The position numbers were made by a program, and so were the translations under genes. A stretch of DNA of 64,000 bases from CAXBGS01 sp963975425 (GTDB lineage: Bacteria; Planctomycetota; Planctomycetia; Pirellulales; Pirellulaceae). Below, piece after piece: positions 44,216 to 52,136 of the stretch; position 1 is the stretch's first letter, and each line of letters opens with the position of its first letter. The notes beneath the pieces were generated by a model that had not been told where the DNA came from, did no database searches, and was given only the letters and a program-made list of their open reading frames with translations. Location of the stretch: NCBI GenBank assembly GCA_963975425.1, contig CAXBGS010000005.1, positions 124,001 through 188,000 on the forward strand, given 5' to 3'.

Positions 44216-45700
44216 ATGGCGGCACGCGACGACAGCGTCATTCGTGGCAGCTTAATAGCTTCCCTGATCTTTCTCGTTCTCTCTTTGGCGCTGAATTTCT
44301 TTTTCTGGCGTTGGGGAAATACGCAATCGCTGGAGGCGGATAGCGCCCGCGATCGGCTGCAGAACACGCAAAGCGAATTGCAGACCAAAGACGACCAAAA
44401 CCGGCTGATGAAAGCCATGTTGGGCGTGGGCGGACTCACCGAAGCGGAATTCGAATTGCTGAGTCAAAGCAGTAGCGGCGACCCAGAGATGGAGCAAATC
44501 GAAGCGAACTTTGTCAAAGACATGGAATACTTTGGCCCCGAGGTCGATGCCCAAAACCGCAACTACGCAAAGTTGCCCGATTTCTTTGTCACGGCGATTC
44601 GAAATCTGAATGAGACGCGGGTTGCCCTGATCGCCGACGAACTCAAGGCGAGAAACACGGCCAAGGCGGACGTCGAGAGCGCACAGGCTCTACAACAAGA
44701 AGCGGAAAACGCTCGCGATGACGCCGCTCGAAAACTGGAAAACGAGTTGCGACTGTTCACCGAAGATCGCAACAAGATGATCCAGGAAAAAGAACAGACG
44801 CGAGACCAATTGGTCAAACTGGATGACGATTTCAACAAATTCCGCAGCCAGAGTGCCCAAAAACAAACTCTACTGACACGCAAAAAAGAAGAGTTAGAAA
44901 CAACGATCGATTCGCAAAAACATCGCATCAACGAATTGACCAACGATAAGTACGAAAGCACGCAAGGCGAAATCAGATTCGTCCAGGGCGGCGGTCGTGT
45001 GGTCACCATCAACTTGGGTGCGTCCGACGCATTGCGCCCCGGCGTGACATTTGGCGTGATCGATCGCGATGAGACTCGATTGCAAGACGCGAAAGTTAAA
45101 GCCACGATTCAAATCACCAAGATCATGGGGCCACACCAAGCGCTTGCTCGCGTCATCGCGCGTCCTGCAATCGCGACCCCCATCATCGAAGGCGACTACG
45201 TTTATTCACCGTTCTGGGCACCGGGACGAGAAGTCCGAATCGCCTTGGCCGGCGAAATCGATATCGACGGCGATGATCGACCGGATAACGAGGCGTTGAT
45301 GGGAATGATCAAGGCCGCCGGCGCGGTCGTGGCTGCCAACATCCCCGTCACGGGCGAAGGCATCGATACGCTTGACGCATCGATCCGCTTTATGGTGATC
45401 GGCGAAGAACCCGATGTCAGCGATGACGACCGTAACCGTGTCGCCATCGAAACGATCGGTAAAGCCAAGGCTCGTGCTCGCGAATTGGGTCTGACGGTGA
45501 TTCCCGCTTGGAAGTTGCAGGAATACCTCAAGACCGTCGACGATACGCTGACCACGCCGCTGGGATCGGCCGCGCGTGCCGAAGATTTTCCGCCAACAAC
45601 GCCTCCGGGAACAAACTCGCGGATGCCCACCGATTTGCCAGAACTGTATAAGCGGCAAACCGAAGGCATGCAGCAGGGTAATACGATCGTAAGCCCTTAA
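44216..45700 (+). CDS. Membrane-anchored coiled-coil protein of unknown function
   Basis: A 494-residue protein with one N-terminal helix (IASLIFLVLSLALNFFFW), long coiled coils (about 35-265, heptad-like KLENELRLF, KKEELETTIDSQKHRI) and a globular C-terminal half. The latter contains GGGRVVTINLGASDALRPGVTFGVIDRDE, the flagellar/secretin-like HR style found in FlgT-type proteins, and a later GMIKAAGAVVAANIPVTGEGIDTLDASIRFMV segment of unclear fold. Function is unknown. It is divergent to the gspG operon and may take part in envelope architecture; that is inference. Confidence 0.72.
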   Translation: MAARDDSVIRGSLIASLIFLVLSLALNFFFWRWGNTQSLEADSARDRLQNTQSELQTKDDQNRLMKAMLGVGGLTEAEFELLSQSSSGDPEMEQIEANFVKDMEYFGPEVDAQNRNYAKLPDFFVTAIRNLNETRVALIADELKARNTAKADVESAQALQQEAENARDDAARKLENELRLFTEDRNKMIQEKEQTRDQLVKLDDDFNKFRSQSAQKQTLLTRKKEELETTIDSQKHRINELTNDKYESTQGEIRFVQGGGRVVTINLGASDALRPGVTFGVIDRDETRLQDAKVKATIQITKIMGPHQALARVIARPAIATPIIEGDYVYSPFWAPGREVRIALAGEIDIDGDDRPDNEALMGMIKAAGAVVAANIPVTGEGIDTLDASIRFMVIGEEPDVSDDDRNRVAIETIGKAKARARELGLTVIPAWKLQEYLKTVDDTLTTPLGSAARAEDFPPTTPPGTNSRMPTDLPELYKRQTEGMQQGNTIVSP

Positions 45701-45829
45701 GCAGGCATCCGGCAGCGTCACATCAAACGACGGCGAAAAAAATGGCGGCGTCCTAGCAGCTGCTACTGCTGGAATCGCCAGCTCGATCTACTGGATCAGT
45801 CGATCCGATGCCCACGCCAATCACGCGGC

Positions 45830-47308
45830 TCAGCCGATCGTCGGTCGCAGCTTTCGCGACTGATCTTTCAGCTGAAAACTCTGTCGGGTTAGCCGCTCGG
45901 TCAGCCGATTCAGTTCGACCTCCAGCCGGACCGCGGCGATCGTTGAAGGCTCGATCGGCGCGGTTCCCAGTCGCACTTGGTTCGTATCGGCAGCGTTGGT
46001 CGATGCCGATGCGGCCAATGTCTGGCGAATCAACAGATCGCTCAGCCGATTGGCGGTGCGTTTCTCGTCGATGGGAATCATCTGCGGATCACTCCAACGC
46101 AATCTCACGCTTGGGATCGCGGCTTTGGCGGCATCCGCGATCGCACCGATTCGCTCGGCCGCACTGCGGTCGTCGACGTCCAGTACCCAGACCCATCGTC
46201 GCGTGTCAACGCGATAGACAAGTTCGAACATTTGCAATTGGCTTTGCAGTAACCGATCGAATTCGTCCGCGACGTTTCGAGGCAACGCGGCGCCAAGGGT
46301 AACAATCCCCGCCGCGCATCGGTCCATGGAGTGTGGCGTGACGTTTTCGACATTCAATTCGATCGACATGGACGGGGGATCCAGACGAACTTGCCGGCCG
46401 CGTTGGCTGCGTGCTTGACCTTTCCCATCGCGGTTATTGCGGCGCTGCACCGGTTGCTGCCTGGGTTGACGCTGAGCCACTCGCCAGCGCGACCAGTGTT
46501 CGGCGACACTGCTGGGTCCGGCCGCAGCGGTGTGAAAGCTGACCTGGGTACCCACGTTCTTTCGCGAACGAATCGAGAGCGGTGAAAAATGCAGTGCGGC
46601 CAACTGACGGCTGATAGAAATCCCCAATCCTTCACCGCTTGCCATCGAGACATGACGTTGGGCAATTTGGCAAAGCTCTTCTGACGCGATTCCTGGGCCT
46701 TGATCGATGACCGACCAAAGAATCGAGTCGCCTGATTTTGCCATCTGCAATCGGATCAGGACCGGCGCGCCATCGGCGGAAACGCGAATCGAGTTGGTCG
46801 CCAGATTGACGATCAAGCGGCGCAGCATTGACGCGTCCGCAAACACGTTGACATTCGGATCGTCAGCACCGTCCCAGAGAATCGATATGTTTCGCGGCAG
46901 AGCCCACGGCCGCAACGTATCGTCAACCGCATCGCGAACCTCTTGGACCGACACCCAGCGACGCTGCACGCGCGGCAGCCCGCTGCGCAGTCGCTCGACC
47001 TGGACCATCTCGGTGACCATCTGGTTCATGCAATCACATTGGTCGATCGCTGCGTTCAGATAGCTTTGTTGCTCGGGATTCAAATCCCCTAGGCTGCCAT
47101 CGCTGACCAATCGAACCGACTCGCGAATCGTCGTCAGGGGCGAACGCAGATCGTGAGCCGTTTCGCTCATCAATCGAGCGGCCGCTTCGGCTTCGACCAT
47201 CGATCGAATCGCTGATACTCCGGACGGTTGATCGCCCACGCGCAAACGAGCCGACTTGGGGGACTTTGTTTTGGTATGCGGTCGAGCCGAAGGGGATGGG
47301 TGTGACAC
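45830..47308 (-). CDS. Soluble orphan sensor histidine kinase with C-terminal extension
   Basis: A 492-residue kinase without membrane helix. It has a HisKA domain with phospho-acceptor His in SETAHDLRSPLTTIRE (about residue 54), and an ATPase domain with N-box NLATNSIRVS, G1 DQGPGI and G2 GEGLGIS, closing with GTQVSFHTA near residue 265. Then come about 225 residues of a Gln/Arg-rich linker and an unknown domain rich in charged beta/alpha pattern. No sensor domain precedes HisKA and no response regulator lies adjacent. The start is GTG at 47308. Confidence 0.88.
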   Translation of the reverse strand: MSHPSPSARPHTKTKSPKSARLRVGDQPSGVSAIRSMVEAEAAARLMSETAHDLRSPLTTIRESVRLVSDGSLGDLNPEQQSYLNAAIDQCDCMNQMVTEMVQVERLRSGLPRVQRRWVSVQEVRDAVDDTLRPWALPRNISILWDGADDPNVNVFADASMLRRLIVNLATNSIRVSADGAPVLIRLQMAKSGDSILWSVIDQGPGIASEELCQIAQRHVSMASGEGLGISISRQLAALHFSPLSIRSRKNVGTQVSFHTAAAGPSSVAEHWSRWRVAQRQPRQQPVQRRNNRDGKGQARSQRGRQVRLDPPSMSIELNVENVTPHSMDRCAAGIVTLGAALPRNVADEFDRLLQSQLQMFELVYRVDTRRWVWVLDVDDRSAAERIGAIADAAKAAIPSVRLRWSDPQMIPIDEKRTANRLSDLLIRQTLAASASTNAADTNQVRLGTAPIEPSTIAAVRLEVELNRLTERLTRQSFQLKDQSRKLRPTIG

Positions 47309-47594
47309 GTTGTAAATCTCCTTGGTTTGCTGGGCGTGGCGCTGGTGCGCTACATCCTTTGAATCGTCGAAAAATGGATCGCACCCAAGCGAATTGCCGT
47401 CGCCGACACATCGCGATGAACGATCTGCGTTCGTCTTTCCTGCTTTGCCGTTTATGCCGAGCGAGTTTTGCTAGACTGGTGGCCTTTCACAGGATTCTGC
47501 GCCGCGACTGCGAAGTCATAATCGCTACATTCGTCCGTGCTTATCAAAGCGTCACAAACTTTCTCACGTCACTCGTCCGCCTGATCTCAGCCCC

Positions 47595-49184
47595 ATGACA
47601 CCCGTCGAGTTGCAACCACCCACGACGAAATCAGATGCGTCGCCGCGATTGCAAATCGAATCCGTCACCAAACGTTTTCCCGGCGTCGTCGCGCTCGATG
47701 ACGTCACCCTTGAAGTCATGCCCGGCGAGACGCTGGCGGTTATCGGAGAAAACGGCGCGGGCAAAAGCACGCTGATGAAGGTCTTGGCCGGAATCCAGTC
47801 TCCCGATAGCGGCGTGATCCGGATGGCGGATCGCACCAACGGAACGCTAAGCGCCGTGACGTTTCGATCGCCCGGCGCCGCCATCAACGCAGGCATCTCG
47901 TTGATCCATCAAGAATTGAATTTGCACGAGAACCTGAGCGTCGCGGAGAACATTTATCTGGGTCGTGAACCAAGTCGTTTCGGCTGGCTCGATCGCAACG
48001 CCATGGCCGAGCAAGCCCGCGAGTATTTGGTCCGAGTCGGACTCAGCGTCTCGCCACATCAAAGCCTGTCCAGCCTGTCGACCGCCGCGCGACAATTGGT
48101 CGAAGTTGCCAAAGCCGTCTCTACCGGTGCGTCGGTCGTCATCATGGATGAACCAACCAGCAGCCTAAGCACGACCGAAGCGGAACGTCTGTTCGAAGTC
48201 GTGCAATCTTTGCGTGAAGACGGCGTCAGTGTCGTCTATATCTCACACCGACTTGGCGAAGTCGTGCGAATGGCCGATCGTGTCGAGGTGTTGCGGGACG
48301 GAAAGAACGCTGGACAACTGTTGGGCGAAGCGATCAATCACAACGCAATGGTCTCGGCCATGGTCGGGCGAGACGTCGACCGTCTGTATGATCGATCGCC
48401 CCATCCGCCCGGTGAGATGAAACTGCGTGTCGAAGAACTTCGGATCGACTTTACACCTCAGCAGGCCATTTCGCTTCAACTGCGTGCTGGCGAGGTGGTG
48501 GGCATTGCCGGGTTGGTCGGATCGGGACGCAGTGAATTGCTGGAAACCATTTTCGGCGTTCGTGAAGCCTCCGCTGGACAAATCTTTGTCGATGAAAAAC
48601 CGCTGGCCTGCGGCGATATTCACGCCGCGATCCAATCCGGATTGGCCCTGGTCCCCGAGGATCGCAAGCACACTGGATTGTTAATCGAATCAAGTGTTCG
48701 CGAAAACGCAACCCTGGCGGCCATGAAAGACACCGAGAGCGCGCCGTGGTTACGGCGGCGGTGGCAAGAGACCGCCACGGCCGACCTGATCAAACAACTG
48801 CTCGTCAAAACGGCTTCGCAAGAAACCACGATTGCGAATTTGTCCGGCGGAAATCAACAGAAAGTTGCGCTCGGCAAATGGCTGATGTGCCAGCCGCAAG
48901 TCTTGATGTTGGACGAACCGACGCGTGGTGTCGACGTGGGTGCGAAAGAAGAAATCTATGCGTTGCTGGACCGCTTGGCCGCGGATGGGTTGGCGATTTT
49001 GTTCGTCAGCAGCGAAATCGAAGAGGTCTTGGCAATCGCCGACCGAGTCCTTGTGATGCATGAAGGCCGCATCACTGGCGAACTGGCACACGAAGAACTC
49101 AGCGAAGAAGCCATCATGCGATTAGCCGTCGGACTTAGCGAACCGACAACCGTTTCCACCGCACAATACCATCCATCGCAATAG
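47595..49184 (+). CDS. Sugar ABC transporter ATP-binding protein (RbsA/XylG-like)
   Basis: A 529-residue double ATPase. Domain 1 has Walker A GENGAGKST, signature-region STAARQLVEVAKAV and Walker B VVIMDEPTSSLS. Domain 2 has a degenerate GLVGSGRSE, a signature LSGGNQQKVALGKWL and VLMLDEPTRGVDVG. This is the carbohydrate uptake class that pairs with a RbsC-type permease. The next gene is such a permease, 121 bases downstream. No binding protein is adjacent. The gene's last codons and TAG form the first unit of a 20-bp tandem repeat. Confidence 0.93.
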   Translation: MTPVELQPPTTKSDASPRLQIESVTKRFPGVVALDDVTLEVMPGETLAVIGENGAGKSTLMKVLAGIQSPDSGVIRMADRTNGTLSAVTFRSPGAAINAGISLIHQELNLHENLSVAENIYLGREPSRFGWLDRNAMAEQAREYLVRVGLSVSPHQSLSSLSTAARQLVEVAKAVSTGASVVIMDEPTSSLSTTEAERLFEVVQSLREDGVSVVYISHRLGEVVRMADRVEVLRDGKNAGQLLGEAINHNAMVSAMVGRDVDRLYDRSPHPPGEMKLRVEELRIDFTPQQAISLQLRAGEVVGIAGLVGSGRSELLETIFGVREASAGQIFVDEKPLACGDIHAAIQSGLALVPEDRKHTGLLIESSVRENATLAAMKDTESAPWLRRRWQETATADLIKQLLVKTASQETTIANLSGGNQQKVALGKWLMCQPQVLMLDEPTRGVDVGAKEEIYALLDRLAADGLAILFVSSEIEEVLAIADRVLVMHEGRITGELAHEELSEEAIMRLAVGLSEPTTVSTAQYHPSQ

Positions 49185-49231
49185 CAACCCAATCCATCAC
49201 AGTAGCCCCCCAATCCATCGCAGCAGCAACC
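49170..49231 (+). repeat. Stop-codon-spanning 20-bp tandem repeat (array C)
   Basis: Units CATCCATCGCAATAGCAACC, CAATCCATCACAGTAGCCCC and CAATCCATCGCAGCAGCAACC follow one another. The first encodes the C-terminus of the ATPase (His-Pro-Ser-Gln-stop, TAG at 49182-49184). Two copies follow downstream. Confidence 0.82.
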
Positions 49232-49305
49232 GACGAGTGGATTTGTCGTCTGCTTTCCCCTTTTACAACACTTGCAACACCAACGAAGATTGAGAATCAA
49301 TTTCC

Positions 49306-50598
49306 GTGCAACTGAAAAACATCGGCATCTTTGTCCTCCTGATCGCGATCGTGGTCATCGCGTCGTTTTACAACGGCAATTTCGTGGCGCCGGCAAACCT
49401 GAAAACGCTGATTCGGGATACCAGTCTGTATGGACTGATATCCATCGGCGTCGCAATGGTCATCATCACCGGTGGCATCGATCTGTCGATCGGTTCCATG
49501 ATCGCGTTGTGCGGCGTGATGTTGGTTCAAGTGATCAACGTCCACTACGAGTCGTCGGATTTCGAGAGCAAGATCACGGAAGTCCGTACGCAGGCCGCAG
49601 GCGATTTGGAATTTCCGGCACTGCGTTTGTCCGACCCGCCGCCAGAATTGCACGACGGCGACCGGCTGACCTACCGCAGCACGACAGGCACGTCCGCGGT
49701 GAATGTCCACAGCGTCGTCCAAGCCGAAGGTGAAACGTGGATTCAATCGCGTGACAATTTGAGAACCGTTCGTGCGGGGACCATCGTCGGCCTTGAAACA
49801 ATCGAATACACCCATCCACTGATCGCTTGTTCGTTAGTGCTGGCGTTTGCATCGTTGCTGGGATGGCTGCACGGCGTGTTGATCACCAAAGCGAACCTGC
49901 AGCCATTTGTCGTCACGCTTTGTGGATTGCTGATCTATCGCGGCTTGGCCCGTGTTTGGACTGGCGATGACCAGGTCGGATTGTTGAGCGCGCTGTCGGA
50001 TTTTAAGTCCACGGTGACCGGCGCCGCGTTTCGTTTCCCGCTGCCGGGGATAGGCAAAATTTCCGGCGAGACCGAGTCGTTTTCTGACTTGGTTTGGATC
50101 GACTTTCCGGTGACGGGTGTTCTGCTGTCAATCGTTGCCGTTATCGCATGGCTTTTTCTAAACCGCACGGTTTGGGGACGACATTTGTTGGCGACCGGTG
50201 AAAACGAACAGGCAGCGCGGTACAGCGGCGTTTCCACCGCCCGCCTAATCACGTTGTCCTATGTCGTTTGTGGATTCTTATCGGGACTTGCCGGCATCCT
50301 GTTCATTCTGGAATGGAACTCGATTCAACCGGGCAGCAGTGGATCGTTTTACGAACTGTATGCGATCGCCGCCGCTGTGCTGGGTGGATGTTCGCTGCGC
50401 GGCGGACGAGGCGCCGTGATCGGCGTCATCGCCGGCGCTGCGGTCATGCGATGCCTGTACAAGGCGATCGTGGTGCTGCAGATTCCCCAGGAATGGGAAA
50501 TGGTCATCATTGGCGCGGCGCTGCTGATCAGTGTGCTGGTCGATGAGGTGATCCGTCGTTATCGCGATCACCGCCGCGTGGTCGCGGCGGCAACATGA
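49306..50598 (+). CDS. Sugar ABC transporter permease (RbsC-like) with inserted domain
   Basis: A 430-residue inner-membrane permease. RbsC motifs are clear: ITGGIDLSIGSMIALCGVMLV, WLHGVLITKANLQPFVVTL, GENEQAARYSGVSTAR and VLGGCSLRGGRG. Between the second and third of these lie about 85 hydrophilic residues (roughly 83-166; NVHYESSDFESKIT ... TIVGLETIEYTHPL) absent from standard RbsC, so the protein is about 100 residues longer than usual. A shorter insertion (about 226-265) follows ARVWTGDDQ. The start is GTG at 49306. The extra domain may dock a binding protein or partner. Confidence 0.9.
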   Translation: MQLKNIGIFVLLIAIVVIASFYNGNFVAPANLKTLIRDTSLYGLISIGVAMVIITGGIDLSIGSMIALCGVMLVQVINVHYESSDFESKITEVRTQAAGDLEFPALRLSDPPPELHDGDRLTYRSTTGTSAVNVHSVVQAEGETWIQSRDNLRTVRAGTIVGLETIEYTHPLIACSLVLAFASLLGWLHGVLITKANLQPFVVTLCGLLIYRGLARVWTGDDQVGLLSALSDFKSTVTGAAFRFPLPGIGKISGETESFSDLVWIDFPVTGVLLSIVAVIAWLFLNRTVWGRHLLATGENEQAARYSGVSTARLITLSYVVCGFLSGLAGILFILEWNSIQPGSSGSFYELYAIAAAVLGGCSLRGGRGAVIGVIAGAAVMRCLYKAIVVLQIPQEWEMVIIGAALLISVLVDEVIRRYRDHRRVVAAAT

Positions 50599-50610
50599 GC
50601 GAACGCGCGC

Positions 50611-50696
50611 GTGGAAAGACAGAAATGCTGCGGGCAAGACAGAATTGCAGGCGTGGCCTGGACCGAGGACTCGCGAACAAGACTGCTCAGAATGGT
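50611..50696. repeat. 21-bp tandem repeat between permease and glycerate kinase (array E)
   Basis: Two clear units, GTGGAAAGACAGAAATGCTG and CGGGCAAGACAGAATTGCAG, are followed by a degenerate third (GCGAACAAGACTGCTCAGAA). The 12-mer CGGGCAAGACAG recurs in array J at 61135, linking the two arrays. Confidence 0.65.
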
Positions 50697-50698
50697 TG

Positions 50699-52078
50699 TC
50701 AGCGACGGCCATCGACGGGCGGCGTTACGACCACCACGCGGACGTCGCAGACATTGGTGCCGGTTGGCCCGGTGATCAATAGCCCGCCGGCCTGCTGGAA
50801 AAACGTGTAGGCATCATTGCGGCGTAAATGGTCGTCGATGTCCAATTTTAGCTCCACAGCGCGACGATGCGTTCGCTCGCTCAGTATCGCTCCGGCCGCG
50901 TCCGTCGGTCCATCTTCGCCATCGGTTCCGCCGGATAACAGTGCGAATCGTGACCACTCGCTGTCACTCAGTCCGGCGTCAAGCAAGTGTTGATAGGCGG
51001 CTAGGACCAATTGTTGATTCCGACCGCCGCGGCCGCGTATCGACGCATCGGCCAACCGCACCGTCGGCTCACCTCCTGTGATCAGGCAATTGACCTGCGA
51101 TGATTCGCGCAACATTCGCACGGTCATTTCCGCCAAGTGGCGTCCCACATCGTCCGCAGCGCCCTCGCACTTATCCGCCGATTGCATCGCGTGGTTGTAC
51201 CCACGCGATTCCGCAAGGATCCCAGCTTCATCGACGGCGACGGCGTTGTTACCTAAGACGATCGTCTGGTGAGGCACGACGGATGCCAGATCCGTTGAGG
51301 TGTTTTTCGACTCGGCTGGCTCCGAAGCAGACTCCAGCACCCAATAGACTCGGGGCGACAACGTTCGATCGGGATCAAATTTGGCCAAGACCGCGATCGC
51401 ATCGCTGGCCGACGACCGGTCCGCAACCGTGGGGCCCGACGCAATCAAGTCCAACGGGTCGCCCAGCACATCGGACAACACCAGGGTGATCAGCTGACCG
51501 GCGCGGCAGGCGTGCAGCAACCCGCCGCCTTTGACGTCGCTGAGATGTTTTCGGACGGTATTCAATTCCGTGATATCCGCCCCGGCGCCGCTCAAGTAAC
51601 GCGTCACGTCCAATTTGTCGCTCAGCGTGATGCCCTCCGTTGGTGCCGGCAACAAGGCGCTGCCGCCGCCTGAAATCAACGCGATGCATAGGTCTCTGGG
51701 CGAAGCACCTCGCACGCGACGAAGAATCTCGCGTGTGCCACGAACACCTTCTTCGGTCGGTTCGTTCACACCGGCGGGCCGAGCCGGGTGGACCGTGATG
51801 TGATTGATCGCCGTTTCTGTTCCCTCAGGAACGTTGATCCATCCCGAATACGGCAACCACCCGTCCAAGACGTCGACCAAGCCGGCGGTCATTTGGGTCG
51901 CAGCTTTTCCCGCCCCGACGATGATGACGCGATCAAAGTCCTGTCGACACCATGAATGTGCGCCGATCAGCAATTCGTCACCGTCCACGCGGACTTCGCG
52001 ACGCACCAACGGACGGGCACGCACCGAGTCGATGGCGGCGGTAAAGATTGCTTGTGCATCCTCGGCAGGCTGATTCAT
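50699..52078 (-). CDS. Glycerate 2-kinase family protein (GckA/TtuD, MOFRL type)
   Basis: A 459-residue kinase of the DUF4147/MOFRL class. Seen: VIIVGAGKAATQM, the Gly-rich CIALISGGGSALLPAPTEG, LNTVRKHLSDVKGGGL, VLSDVLGDPLDLIASGPTV, CLITGGEPTV, GGRNQQLVLA and LLSGGTDGEDGPTDAAGA. These enzymes phosphorylate D-glycerate to 2-phosphoglycerate in the cytoplasm. It converges on the sugar ABC permease and is divergent from the helicase gene by 58 bases. Length is normal and no key residue is missing. Confidence 0.93.
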   Translation of the reverse strand: MNQPAEDAQAIFTAAIDSVRARPLVRREVRVDGDELLIGAHSWCRQDFDRVIIVGAGKAATQMTAGLVDVLDGWLPYSGWINVPEGTETAINHITVHPARPAGVNEPTEEGVRGTREILRRVRGASPRDLCIALISGGGSALLPAPTEGITLSDKLDVTRYLSGAGADITELNTVRKHLSDVKGGGLLHACRAGQLITLVLSDVLGDPLDLIASGPTVADRSSASDAIAVLAKFDPDRTLSPRVYWVLESASEPAESKNTSTDLASVVPHQTIVLGNNAVAVDEAGILAESRGYNHAMQSADKCEGAADDVGRHLAEMTVRMLRESSQVNCLITGGEPTVRLADASIRGRGGRNQQLVLAAYQHLLDAGLSDSEWSRFALLSGGTDGEDGPTDAAGAILSERTHRRAVELKLDIDDHLRRNDAYTFFQQAGGLLITGPTGTNVCDVRVVVVTPPVDGRR

Positions 52079-52136
52079 CGGTCAAAAATCGCTGGTCTAT
52101 CTGGTAATGGGTCGCAGACGTTACAACTTAACCACC

